Source: Alistipes sp. (GTDB lineage: Bacteria; Bacteroidota; Bacteroidia; Bacteroidales; Rikenellaceae). From it: DNA of 18,394 bases. The DNA is taken from contig JAFOZN010000181.1 in the NCBI GenBank assembly GCA_017391185.1, positions 1 to 18,394 of the forward strand, in the 5' to 3' direction. The notes under the pieces were generated by a model. That model had not been told where the DNA came from. It worked only from the letters and a program-made list of their open reading frames with translations, and made no database searches. The position numbers and the translations under genes are program-made. Below are positions 1 through 7,620 of this stretch, one piece after another. Numbering within the stretch: the first letter of the stretch is position 1; every line of letters starts with the position of its first letter.

Positions 1-92
1 GAAATGACATAAGAATCGCTTTGGGAACAAGCTACTGCGCACATCGCTCCTAAGAAGAGGATAACAACGGATAATGCTTTTTTAGTTTTCAT
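1..92 (-). CDS. N-terminus of a lipoprotein (partial)
   Basis: Reading the minus strand from an ATG at 92 gives 30 codons before the window edge. The N-terminus is a lipoprotein signal peptide: basic start (MKTKK), a hydrophobic core and a lipobox-like AVAC with Cys at residue 22. After the Cys comes SQSDSYVIS, which resembles the start of the mature part of the upstream lipoprotein (GSATKYTISG). I infer a second DUF4369/TlpA-like lipoprotein, but only the leader is visible and no domain can be confirmed. It lies 112 bases downstream of the stop of the TlpA-like gene on the same strand, so it may be co-transcribed with it or be controlled by the structured gap between them. The missing part continues to the left of the window. 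Confidence 0.75.
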   Translation of the reverse strand, partial: MKTKKALSVVILFLGAMCAVACSQSDSYVI

Positions 93-116
93 AAGTCTTC
101 GCTTTAGTTAAACCAT

Positions 117-180
117 GCATCGGATTGTATATCAACAAATTACCCCCCCCGATGCGTTTTCGGCAACAGGAAGGGGTAAT
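117..180 (-). promoter_or_regulatory. Structured intergenic segment with G8 tract, possible pseudoknot
   Basis: Two perfect inverted repeats interlock here. ATTACCCC (139-146) pairs with GGGGTAAT (173-180), and GCATCGG (117-123) pairs with CCGATGC (149-155). In the minus-strand transcript the 5' arm of the 7-bp stem lies in the loop of the 8-bp stem and its 3' arm lies beyond it, which is H-type pseudoknot topology; the two stems could also be alternatives. A run of eight C (143-150, G on the minus strand) lets the first stem slide in register. The element ends 25 bases before the start codon of the partial lipoprotein. No good promoter match is seen in this gap. Function is inference. Confidence 0.3.
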
Positions 181-204
181 ATGCGATAATTGTCTAATGA
201 AAAG

Positions 205-1242
205 TTACTTCAAAAGCTCCTCCAACTTCTTAGCCAAATCCTCGCCACGCAACTGAGTAGCGATGATCTTGCCTGTTGAGCAGTCGATGAGGAAGTTTGC
301 TGGGATAGAGTTTACTGCGTAGTCGTAACGAGCCTGATTGTCCCAATACTTGATTGCGCTGACGTGCACCCAATCCATCTTCTTATCCTCAATAGCCTTC
401 ACCCATGGCTCGCGAGCGCGATCGAACGATGCACCGTAGATCTCAAAGCCCTTCTTGTGGAACTTGTCGTATGCAGCCTTCAAGTGTGGCACCTCAGCCA
501 TACATGGACCGCACCATGATGCCCAGAAGTCCAAAAGAACATACTTGTTCTTCTTATTCTCAACTACGCTCTTCAAGCTAATCTCCTTGCCATCAGGGTT
601 TTTCTCTACAACATCAATGTATGGGTTGCCTGGCAACACCTTCAAAGCCTTCTCGGCAGACTCCTTAATGAATGAAGCCTTCTCCTGCGCAGCCTCTGGC
701 ATAGCGTTTACCAAATCGATAACCTCCTGTGGCTGGAAATAGTAGTATGCCTGCAAAAATGCGTTCAAGCCCAATACATTGTCGATATTCTCCTCGATAA
801 ATGACTTCTGCAAAGCTACATAATCCTCCTGAGAAGCATTCTCATCCTTCTGCATTGCCCATATCTTGTTGTGGAACTCTGCAGCCTTATCATTCAAAGC
901 AGTACCTACTGCAGAGTATGCACGATGCTCTGGGTCGAGCTTCTTTAGCTCAATCTTACCTGGCTCTACCACCACCTCGATATACATATCAGGACGAGCC
1001 TCAGGCTCACCGATAGCAACGTATGCTGCATAAGGAGCCTCAACCTCTCCATTCAAAACAAATGAGTTACCTGCAATCTGCACAGAGTCGCTCTTCACGA
1101 ACTCGCGACCCTCCTGCACACCCAAATATGCCCACTTACCATCGGCAAAATCCTCTGAAGTACCCGAAATAGTGTACTTTGTTGCGCTACCGCAGCTAAC
1201 CATAGCCACAGCCGCCATTGCAATTACAAAAATCTTCTTCAT
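205..1242 (-). CDS. TlpA-like thiol-disulfide oxidoreductase lipoprotein
   Basis: A 345-residue lipoprotein predicted to act in the periplasm or on a membrane surface as a thiol-disulfide reductase of the TlpA/ResA thioredoxin group. The signal peptide ends in a lipobox with Cys17 (MVSC). Residues about 22-115 look like the beta-rich DUF4369 domain that precedes thioredoxin domains in many Bacteroidota proteins; a helical spacer follows to about 200. The C-terminal thioredoxin fold carries DFWASWCGPC with the redox pair Cys244 and Cys247, and the expected cis-proline at SIPANF (Pro313). A further Cys321 lies just after the cis-Pro strand. The gene starts 32 bases after the stop of lpxD on the same strand, and no separate promoter is visible, so it is probably the second gene of an lpxD transcript. 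The partner substrate cannot be read from the sequence. Confidence 0.9.
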   Translation of the reverse strand: MKKIFVIAMAAVAMVSCGSATKYTISGTSEDFADGKWAYLGVQEGREFVKSDSVQIAGNSFVLNGEVEAPYAAYVAIGEPEARPDMYIEVVVEPGKIELKKLDPEHRAYSAVGTALNDKAAEFHNKIWAMQKDENASQEDYVALQKSFIEENIDNVLGLNAFLQAYYYFQPQEVIDLVNAMPEAAQEKASFIKESAEKALKVLPGNPYIDVVEKNPDGKEISLKSVVENKKNKYVLLDFWASWCGPCMAEVPHLKAAYDKFHKKGFEIYGASFDRAREPWVKAIEDKKMDWVHVSAIKYWDNQARYDYAVNSIPANFLIDCSTGKIIATQLRGEDLAKKLEELLK

Positions 1243-1274
1243 ATTCTTATAAGTTTTATTGTTTGTTACTCTAT

Positions 1275-2312
1275 TTACTCTTTCTCCTCAAGCGTTTTTA
1301 CACTCTTCTCCAACGTACGGACTCTATTCTGCAAGTCGGGAAGATTCTTAAACACTGCAAACGAACGATGGTAATTCATACCCGGCAAGGCTGGATAACC
1401 AAAACGGATCTCACCATCAGCAACATCCTTATCAATACCCGACTTCGAGCCGATCTTCACATAATTACCAATATTGACATGATCTGCGATACCCACCTGA
1501 CCTGCAAGGAAGCAGTTGCGACCAACTTTAGAAGTACCCGCGATACCCATCTGAGCCGATGAAACTGTATTCTCGCCAATCTCGACATTGTGACCGATCT
1601 GGATCAAGTTGTCGAGCTTAACACCCTTGCGAATGATAGTAGAGTCGGTCTTGGCACGGTCGATACATGTATTTGCTCCAATCTCAACATTATCCTCGAT
1701 GATAACATTACCCAACTGAGGTATCTTATCAAACGTACCATCAGGCTTAGGCAAAAATCCAAAACCATCGGCACCAATCACTGCACCAGCATGGATAATA
1801 CAATTCTTACCAACTCGGCAACCCTCATAAATCTTCACTCCAGGGTAGAGTGTAGTGCCTGCGCCAATCTTCACGCCATCGCCAACATATACCTGAGGAT
1901 AGATCTTAGCACCTGCCTCAACAACAGCTCCCGCCTCGATAACGGCAAAATCGCCCACATAGCAATCCTCAGCAACGGTAGCCTTCTCTGAGATAGATGC
2001 CATCTTGCTGATACCCTTCTTCTGAGGTTTCATAGCGTTATACATCTCCAAAAGTTGCAACACCGCTGCACCTACATCAGGCAACTTGATAAGCGTAGCG
2101 CTCACCTCCTGCTTAGGCTCAAAATCATTAGAAACCAACACGATAGAAGCCTCAGTAGTATATACATACTGCTCATACTTAGGGTTGGTCAAATATGTCA
2201 ATGCACCCTTCTTACCACCCTCAATAGAAGATACCGTATGTACGGCCGTATTCTTATCTCCTACGACAGTGCCCGACAAGAGGCCTGCAATCATCTCTGC
2301 TGTAAATTCCAT
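1275..2312 (-). CDS. lpxD: UDP-3-O-acylglucosamine N-acyltransferase (LpxD)
   Basis: LpxD catalyses the third step of lipid A biosynthesis: transfer of a 3-hydroxyacyl chain from acyl carrier protein to the 2-amino group of UDP-3-O-acyl-glucosamine, in the cytoplasm. The 345-residue protein has the normal family length. Residues 1-100 match the uridine-binding N-terminal domain. From about 108 to 295 there are left-handed beta-helix hexapeptide repeats (VYVGDG, VKIGAG, VEIGAN, VEIGEN). The family signature GADGFGF is at 180-186, and His241 in QIGHNVEIG corresponds to the catalytic histidine (His239 in E. coli). A short coiled-coil-like C-terminus follows (from about 325). It is the first gene after a consensus promoter at 2342-2372 and is followed by the TlpA-like gene. 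The rest of the lipid A genes are not in the window. Confidence 0.96.
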   Translation of the reverse strand: MEFTAEMIAGLLSGTVVGDKNTAVHTVSSIEGGKKGALTYLTNPKYEQYVYTTEASIVLVSNDFEPKQEVSATLIKLPDVGAAVLQLLEMYNAMKPQKKGISKMASISEKATVAEDCYVGDFAVIEAGAVVEAGAKIYPQVYVGDGVKIGAGTTLYPGVKIYEGCRVGKNCIIHAGAVIGADGFGFLPKPDGTFDKIPQLGNVIIEDNVEIGANTCIDRAKTDSTIIRKGVKLDNLIQIGHNVEIGENTVSSAQMGIAGTSKVGRNCFLAGQVGIADHVNIGNYVKIGSKSGIDKDVADGEIRFGYPALPGMNYHRSFAVFKNLPDLQNRVRTLEKSVKTLEEKE

Positions 2313-2341
2313 AATTCGTTTTATTGTATAGTTTTAATTTG

Positions 2342-2372
2342 CAAATATATGAAAATCAATTTAAAATTCAAA
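2342..2372 (-). promoter_or_regulatory. Bacteroidota-type promoter for lpxD
   Basis: On the minus strand TTTG (2369-2372) is followed after exactly 19 bases by TATATTTG (2342-2349), a full match to the Bacteroidota -33/-7 consensus TTTG/TAnnTTTG. The start codon of lpxD lies 29 bases downstream. It is part of a divergent promoter region with the plus-strand GNAT gene. Confidence 0.75.
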
Positions 2373-2412
2373 ATAGCCCCCAATAGGCTAAAAAAAGTGC
2401 GTAGCATAGCGT

Positions 2413-2440
2413 ATTGTTTTAGCTTTTTTTTGTAATTTTG
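2413..2440 (+). promoter_or_regulatory. Probable promoter for GNAT-gcvT unit
   Basis: TAATTTTG (2433-2440) matches the TAnnTTTG -7 box exactly. The best -33 candidate is ATTG (2413-2416) with a short 16-base spacer, so the upstream half is weak. The start codon follows 36 bases later. Confidence 0.45.
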
Positions 2441-2476
2441 AGAGTTAAACCGAATATAAACAAATAATATATAGCT

Positions 2477-3688
2477 ATGAGCAACAAAAAGTACACCTTG
2501 AAAGAGGTCACAGACAAAGCATTGGAGAGAGAGTTTATCGAACTCCCTAAGCGACTTTATAAAGGCAATCGCAATTGGGTATGTCCTTTGGATGATGATA
2601 TCAAAGCGGTATTTGATCCAGCCAAGAACAAACTTTACCAAGATGGTGAGGCTATACGCTGGGTAGCATACAACGCTGAGGGTGAAGTTGTTGGACGTAT
2701 CGCCGCATTCTACGACAACGAGCATGCATACTCATATGAGCAACCTACGGGAGGTTGTGGATTCTTCGAGGCTATCAACGATCAGGAGTTGGCCAACACG
2801 CTCTTCGAGGCGGCTCGCATGTGGTTGGTAAGCCGCGGTATGGAGGCTATGGATGGCCCTGTAAACTTCGGACCACGCGACTCTTGGTGGGGTCTATTGG
2901 TAGAGGGTTATGAGTTCCAGCCACTCTATGCCAACCCATACAACCCTCCATATTACAAGGAGCTTTTCGAGACATACGGTTTCCAGAACTATTTCAATCA
3001 GAACACATACCTCTGGAGAGTATATGACGATGATATCAACGGCATGATTCACGAACGTGCAAAGCGTCTGATGAATACCCCCGGTTACAGCTTCGCACCT
3101 ATCAACGTGAAGGATTTGGAGTCGGTAGCCGAGAATTTCCGTGTGATTTACAACAAGGCATGGAGTCTCTTTACAGGCGTGAAGCCTATGCCAAAGGAAG
3201 AGGCTCAGCAGATTATGAAGACTCTGCGCCCTATCGTAGATCCAAACATCATCTTCTTTGCATACTTTAACGATGAGCCTATCGGATTCTTTATCATGGT
3301 GCCAGATATCAACCGTATCATCGGCAAGTTCAACGGTAAGCTCAACCTTTGGAACAAATTGCGTCTGATGTGGGATTTGAAGGTTAAGAAGAGCTGTGAC
3401 CGTATCTTCGGAATCATCTTTGCCGTAACACCAGAATTCCAAGGCAAGGGCGTGGAGAGTGGTATGATCCAGTATATCTATGAGACATACATCCGTACCG
3501 ACCGTAACTCTTACAAGACTGTGGAGTTCGCATGGATTGGTGACTTCAACCCTGTGATGAACCGCATGATTCAGACCTATGTATGTGCTACACGTCATAA
3601 GATGCACACCACATATCGCTATCTGTTCGATCGCACCAAGGAGTTCAAGCGTTGCCCACGTTTGGGTATAAAGAAGCCTGAGAAATAG
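2477..3688 (+). CDS. GNAT-fold N-acyltransferase-like protein, unknown substrate
   Basis: A 403-residue soluble protein with no signal peptide. I recognise it as the conserved YghO-like hypothetical family (GNAT superfamily) rather than a characterised enzyme. Its hallmarks are the GPVNFGPRDSWWGLL stretch (about 127-141), the PYNPPYY segment (about 154-160), and a C-terminal GNAT-like half with AVTPEFQGKGVESGMI (about 316-331), which resembles an acetyl/acyl-CoA binding loop (Q/RxxGxG/A). The stretch VEFAWIGDFNPVMNRMI after it is also typical of the family. It is divergent from lpxD and 39 bases upstream of gcvT, so it is probably co-transcribed with gcvT. Bacterial ceramide synthases of the bCerS type are also GNAT-fold proteins, and a lipid N-acylation role is possible but unproven here. 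No missing or broken segment is apparent. Confidence 0.7.
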   Translation: MSNKKYTLKEVTDKALEREFIELPKRLYKGNRNWVCPLDDDIKAVFDPAKNKLYQDGEAIRWVAYNAEGEVVGRIAAFYDNEHAYSYEQPTGGCGFFEAINDQELANTLFEAARMWLVSRGMEAMDGPVNFGPRDSWWGLLVEGYEFQPLYANPYNPPYYKELFETYGFQNYFNQNTYLWRVYDDDINGMIHERAKRLMNTPGYSFAPINVKDLESVAENFRVIYNKAWSLFTGVKPMPKEEAQQIMKTLRPIVDPNIIFFAYFNDEPIGFFIMVPDINRIIGKFNGKLNLWNKLRLMWDLKVKKSCDRIFGIIFAVTPEFQGKGVESGMIQYIYETYIRTDRNSYKTVEFAWIGDFNPVMNRMIQTYVCATRHKMHTTYRYLFDRTKEFKRCPRLGIKKPEK

Positions 3689-3727
3689 GCATAAAAGAGC
3701 AAATAAAACCTTAAAAACTAAACTATA

Positions 3728-4822
3728 ATGAAAACCACAGCTTTTACTAAATACCACATCGCAGCAGGTGCCAAGATGGCAGAGTTTGCGGGGTATAATA
3801 TGCCTATCGAATTTTCGGGCATCAACGATGAGCACATGACCGTAAGAGAGAAGTGCGGAGTCTTTGATGTAAGTCACATGGGCGAGATTTGGATTAAGGG
3901 CGAGAAGGCTCTTGATCTTTTGCAGCACATCGCATCGAACGATGTAAGTAAACTCTTCGATGGCAAGGTACAATATGCCACAATGCCTAACGGCAAGGGC
4001 GGTATCGTGGATGATATATTGATTTACAAGTTCAGCGATACAAAGTATATGCTTTGTGTAAATGCAGCCAACACCGAGAAGGATTGGCAGCATATCTGTC
4101 GCGAGGGTGAGAAGTTCGGCATGAAGGCTGGTGTGGAGTTGGAGAATGCCTCTGACAACATCGCACAGCTTGCAATCCAAGGCCCTTTGGCTATGAAACT
4201 CGTACAGAAGATGTGTCAGGAGCCTGTAGAGGATATGGTATATTACACATTCAAGCAGACCAAGTTGGCTGGATGCGATGTGATTCTTTCAGCTACTGGA
4301 TATACTGGATCGGGCGGTTGCGAGATCTATATGTATAATTCTGACGCTGACACCATCTGGGAGGCAATGTGGAAGGCTGGCGAGGAGTTCGGTCTAAAGA
4401 ACATTGGCCTCGGCGCACGCGACACACTCCGTCTGGAGAAGGGCTTTGCTCTATATGGTAATGATATTGACGATACGACATCTCCTTTGGAGGCTGGTTT
4501 GGGTTGGGTTACCAAGTTTGTCGAGGGTAAGGAGTTTATCGACAAGGAATATCTGGCTCAGCAGAAGGCTCAGGGTGTGGAGCGTAAATTAGTAGGTCTT
4601 AAGATGATTGACCGAGGCATCCCACGTCACGGCTACACTTTGGCAAACCTCGAAGGTGAGCAGATCGGCCATGTAACTTCAGGCACAATGTCGCCTATGC
4701 TAAAGGTCGGCATCGCTTTGGGTTATGTCAAGAGCGAGTACGCAGCGGTAGGCACTACCGTAGCAGTGGTTATCCGCGATCGCTTGCTCAAAGCCGAAGT
4801 GGTGAAGTATCCGTTTGTATAA
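3728..4822 (+). CDS. gcvT: Aminomethyltransferase, glycine cleavage system T protein
   Basis: GcvT takes the aminomethyl group from the lipoyl arm of the H protein and passes it to tetrahydrofolate, releasing ammonia, in the cytoplasm. The 364-residue length is normal. Visible family features are MAEFAGYNMPIEFSG near the N-terminus, VFDVSHMGEI (45-54), GGIVDDILIYK (91-101) with the folate-contacting aspartates 95-96, GYTGSGGCEIY (191-201) with Glu199, GLGARDTLRLEKGF (227-240) and the C-terminal GHVTSGTMSP (314-323). The more usual residue after GYTG is Glu; here it is Ser, with the later Glu kept. The gene follows the GNAT-like gene by 39 bases and ends before a strong terminator. The other glycine cleavage genes (gcvH, gcvP) are not in the window. 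Confidence 0.96.
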   Translation: MKTTAFTKYHIAAGAKMAEFAGYNMPIEFSGINDEHMTVREKCGVFDVSHMGEIWIKGEKALDLLQHIASNDVSKLFDGKVQYATMPNGKGGIVDDILIYKFSDTKYMLCVNAANTEKDWQHICREGEKFGMKAGVELENASDNIAQLAIQGPLAMKLVQKMCQEPVEDMVYYTFKQTKLAGCDVILSATGYTGSGGCEIYMYNSDADTIWEAMWKAGEEFGLKNIGLGARDTLRLEKGFALYGNDIDDTTSPLEAGLGWVTKFVEGKEFIDKEYLAQQKAQGVERKLVGLKMIDRGIPRHGYTLANLEGEQIGHVTSGTMSPMLKVGIALGYVKSEYAAVGTTVAVVIRDRLLKAEVVKYPFV

Positions 4823-4840
4823 GAATAAGGTATTACAAAA

Positions 4841-4881
4841 TAAAACACCTGTCAGATGACTCTGACAGGTGTTTTATTTTT
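4841..4881. terminator. Bidirectional intrinsic terminator between gcvT and def
   Basis: A perfect 16-bp stem (4841-4856 with 4861-4876) closes a four-base loop (TGAC). A T-tract follows on the plus strand (4877-4881) and an A-tract precedes it (4837-4840), so it can stop both the gcvT transcript and the convergent glyS-ruvX-def transcript. Confidence 0.92.
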
Positions 4882-4896
4882 GAGTAGAATAATCTC

Positions 4897-5442
4897 CTAC
4901 TTAGTCTTATATGCGCAACGGTACTGACCTTTGGACATCTTAACCATCTTGCCCTTCAACAGATTGCGGCGCAATGGTGAGAGGTGGTCAGTGAATACTT
5001 GTCCCTCCAAATGATCGTACTCATGCTGAATCACACGTGCAGGCAAGCCCTCGAAAAGCTCATCATGCTCGACAAAATTCTCATCCATATATCGCATACG
5101 TATAGCTATCGGGCGGCGTACATCCTCATGGATACCAGGAATAGACAGGCATCCCTCATTGAAGAGATCAGTCTCCTCAGAGTGCTCATAAATCTGGGCA
5201 TTGATAAATACCTTACGGTAATCAGCAAGCGATGGATCCTCATCTGCCCAAGGGGTACAATTAACCACAAACAAGCGGATATTTTTACCAATCTGCGGAG
5301 CAGCCAACCCTACACCTGCCGCCTCATCCATCGTAAGAAACATATCATCGATAAGTTTCTTGAGCTCTGGATAATCGGGCGTAATATCTTGAGATTTGTT
5401 ACGCAACGTCTGCGCACCGTAAATTACAATAGGATATATCAT
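4897..5442 (-). CDS. def: Peptide deformylase
   Basis: Removes the formyl group from the N-terminal methionine of nascent proteins, using a bound metal ion. All three family motifs are present in the 181-residue product: GVGLAAPQIG (43-52), EGCLSIPG (96-103) with metal ligand Cys98, and QHEYDHLEG (139-147) with ligands His140 and His144 and catalytic Glu141. The length is normal for the bacterial type. It is the last gene of a minus-strand group glyS, small membrane peptide, ruvX, def; the gap to ruvX is 21 bases. The convergent terminator at 4841-4881 ends the unit. Confidence 0.97.
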   Translation of the reverse strand: MIYPIVIYGAQTLRNKSQDITPDYPELKKLIDDMFLTMDEAAGVGLAAPQIGKNIRLFVVNCTPWADEDPSLADYRKVFINAQIYEHSEETDLFNEGCLSIPGIHEDVRRPIAIRMRYMDENFVEHDELFEGLPARVIQHEYDHLEGQVFTDHLSPLRRNLLKGKMVKMSKGQYRCAYKTK

Positions 5443-5463
5443 AAATCTAATCTTTTTATATCT

Positions 5464-5916
5464 TTACTTGAGATTAAACACCTCGCTCACTCTATCAGCA
5501 CTATACTCCATGGAATCCATATAGGATTGCAGGATAATAGTAGCCGAGATGCGATCCACCAAAGCCTTATCGCGTCTTGCCATTTTGCCTATGCCACTCT
5601 CCAGCATCGCGCGATGAGCCAAAACCGAGGTGAAACGCTCATCATACAACACCACCTTTTTATCAGGATAAGCATGGCGCAGACGCCCAGCCAATGGCTC
5701 GATATAACGCATCGTCTCCGATGGCTCACCATTCATCTGCGAAGGCTTACCGAGAACTATTATATCAACGTCATTTGTCGCAAAATAGTCTGCGAGGTAC
5801 TTCTCCAGCTCCTTAGTCTCAACCGTAGCAAGGACATTGGCTATGATTCTGAGTGGATCAGTCACAGCCAAGCCTGTACGTTTACGACCATAATCTATGG
5901 CTAAAATTCTACCCAC
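5464..5916 (-). CDS. ruvX: RuvX/YqgF putative pre-16S rRNA nuclease
   Basis: A RNase H-fold nuclease family (YqgF, RuvX) linked in E. coli to 16S rRNA 5'-end processing and once proposed as a Holliday junction resolvase. Family motifs are ILAIDYGRKRTGLAVTD near the start with Asp8, IIVLGKP (52-58), YDERFTS with Asp92-Glu93, and ALVDRISATIILQ with Asp121, numbered from the GTG start. I chose GTG at 5916 because it gives the usual MGRILAIDYG beginning and 150 residues, and because it lies one base after the stop of the preceding small ORF, which suggests translational coupling. A longer reading from TTG at 5931 would overlap that ORF by 14 bases and add the unconserved residues LYYK. Confidence 0.92.
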   Translation of the reverse strand: MGRILAIDYGRKRTGLAVTDPLRIIANVLATVETKELEKYLADYFATNDVDIIVLGKPSQMNGEPSETMRYIEPLAGRLRHAYPDKKVVLYDERFTSVLAHRAMLESGIGKMARRDKALVDRISATIILQSYMDSMEYSADRVSEVFNLK

Positions 5917-5917
5917 C

Positions 5918-6034
5918 TTATAATATAGCAATCAATTTACCTATACCGTAGCCAACAACATAGCCAACTACGAAACAAGCTGCTATGATAAGGGCAACAC
6001 GCCCCCACATTGGGCGATACTTGGTTTTAGGCAT
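5918..6034 (-). CDS. 38-residue glycine-zipper membrane peptide (hypothetical)
   Basis: A short ORF missed by usual length cut-offs. It starts with ATG at 6034, three bases after the glyS stop, and ends with TAA one base before the GTG of ruvX, so it fills the whole gap between the two genes. The peptide has a basic N-terminus (MPKTKYRPMWGR, lysines 3 and 5, arginines 7 and 12) and one hydrophobic helix from about 13 to 37 (VALIIAACFVVGYVVGYGIG, then KLIAIL). Glycines 24, 28 and 32 form a GxxxGxxxG zipper, typical of packed or oligomeric helices. Topology by the positive-inside rule would be N-in. I do not recognise a named family. The exact fit between neighbours and the coherent membrane design support it being real; the function is unknown. 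Confidence 0.72.
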   Translation of the reverse strand: MPKTKYRPMWGRVALIIAACFVVGYVVGYGIGKLIAIL

Positions 6035-6037
6035 AAA

Positions 6038-7582
6038 TTATGCGTTCATCTTCTTAAACAATGTGCGGAACGATACTGCATCATCAACCATCTGGCGCAA
6101 AGCCTCGATCTTGATACGCTCCTGCGCCATAGTGTCGCGGTGACGAACTGTCACGGTACCATCCTCCAAAGTCTGGTGATCGACTGTCACACAGAATGGA
6201 GTACCAACAGCATCCTGACGGCGGTAACGCTTACCGATAGAGTCCTTCTCATCGTATGCCACTACGTAGTCATACTTCAACTCATCGATAATCTTCTGAG
6301 CTACATCTGGCAGACCATCCTTCTTAACAAGTGGCATAACGGCAACCTTGGTAGGAGCCAACGCTGCAGGGATGCGCAATACTACACGCTCCTCGCCACT
6401 CTCCAACTTCTCCTCGCAGTATGCTGCTGACATAATCTGCAAGAACATACGGTCAACACCGATAGAGGTCTCCACAACATATGGTACATAGCTCTCACCA
6501 CGCTCAGCATCGAAATACTGAATCTTCTTACCCGAATACTCCTGATGGCGGCCCAAGTCAAAGTCTGTACGAGAGTGAATACCCTCAACCTCCTTGAAAC
6601 CGAATGGGAAGTTGTACTCCACATCGGTAGCTGCGTTGGCATAGTGAGCCAACTTATCATGGTCGTGGAAACGATAGTTATCATCACCGAAGCCCAATGC
6701 GCGGTGCCATGCCATACGAGTCTCCTTCCACTTATTCCACCACTCCATCTCTGTACCTGGCTGCACGAAGAACTGCATCTCCATCTGCTCGAACTCACGC
6801 ATACGGAAGATAAACTGGCGAGCTACAATCTCGTTACGGAACGCCTTACCAATCTGAGCAATACCGAAAGGTAGCTTCATACGACCTGTCTTCTGCACGT
6901 TGAGGTAGTTTACAAAGATACCCTGTGCAGTCTCTGGACGGAGGTAAATAGTATTTGCTCCCTCAGCTGTAGAACCCATCTGAGTAGAGAACATCAAGTT
7001 GAACTGACGCACATCTGTCCAGTTGCGTGTACCTGAGATAGGACATACGATCTCGCAATCGATGATAATCTGCTTCAACTCCTCAAGATTGTTATCGTTC
7101 AAAGCATTGGCAAAACGCTCATGAACTGCATCACGCTTGGCTGCGATATCCAAAACTCGTGGAGATGTTGCACGATACTGAGCCTCATCGAAAGCCTCGC
7201 CAAAACGCTTCTTTGCCTTATCAACCTCCTTCTGGATCTTCTCATCCTGCTTAGCCATCCAATCCTCGATCAGTACATCGGCACGATAACGCTTCTTAGA
7301 GTCTTTGTTGTCAATGAGTGGATCGTTGAACGCTGCTACGTGGCCCGAAGCCTCCCAAGTGCGTGGGTGCATAAAAATTGCAGCATCGATACCTACGATA
7401 TTATCGTTGAGCTTAACCATAGAATCCCACCAATAACGCTTGATGTTATTCTTGAGCTCAACACCATTCTGACCGTAGTCATATACTGCGCCCAGACCAT
7501 CATAAATTTCGCTCGATGGGAATACAAAACCATACTCCTTACAGTGAGCGATAAGCTTCTTAAACAACTCCTCTTGTGTCAT
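6038..7582 (-). CDS. glyS: Glycyl-tRNA synthetase, single-chain class II type
   Basis: Attaches glycine to tRNA-Gly. The 514-residue protein is the dimeric eukaryote/archaea-like form (alpha2), not the bacterial alpha2beta2 enzyme. Features seen: the N-terminal catalytic start FPSSEIYDGLGAVYDYG (21-37), TWEASGHVAAFNDP (75-88), class II motif 2 around FRNEI to EFEQMEMQFF (248-272), LRPETAQGIF (214-223), class II motif 3 ETSIGVDRMFL (371-381), and a C-terminal anticodon-binding domain from about 408. It is the first gene of the unit that continues with a small membrane peptide, ruvX and def, and has a -7 promoter box at 7621-7628. Confidence 0.97.
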   Translation of the reverse strand: MTQEELFKKLIAHCKEYGFVFPSSEIYDGLGAVYDYGQNGVELKNNIKRYWWDSMVKLNDNIVGIDAAIFMHPRTWEASGHVAAFNDPLIDNKDSKKRYRADVLIEDWMAKQDEKIQKEVDKAKKRFGEAFDEAQYRATSPRVLDIAAKRDAVHERFANALNDNNLEELKQIIIDCEIVCPISGTRNWTDVRQFNLMFSTQMGSTAEGANTIYLRPETAQGIFVNYLNVQKTGRMKLPFGIAQIGKAFRNEIVARQFIFRMREFEQMEMQFFVQPGTEMEWWNKWKETRMAWHRALGFGDDNYRFHDHDKLAHYANAATDVEYNFPFGFKEVEGIHSRTDFDLGRHQEYSGKKIQYFDAERGESYVPYVVETSIGVDRMFLQIMSAAYCEEKLESGEERVVLRIPAALAPTKVAVMPLVKKDGLPDVAQKIIDELKYDYVVAYDEKDSIGKRYRRQDAVGTPFCVTVDHQTLEDGTVTVRHRDTMAQERIKIEALRQMVDDAVSFRTLFKKMNA

Positions 7583-7620
7583 ATCCTTTATATTTTTTTA
7601 TAATTTTCACTTCTAAATGG

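Noticed and set aside
2374..2390. TAGCC/GGCTA inverted repeat as an operator next to the lpxD promoter
   Set aside because: Only five base pairs with a seven-base loop; expected by chance in AT-rich intergenic DNA.
2894..4180. 428-codon open frame on the minus strand across the GNAT-like gene and gcvT
   Set aside because: It is antisense to two well-recognised genes and spans their gap; the product has no recognisable motif and is Cys/His/Leu-rich in the way of shadow frames.
4984..5904. 306-codon open frame on the plus strand opposite def and ruvX
   Set aside because: It is antisense to two genes with complete catalytic motifs and crosses the gap between them; no family features.
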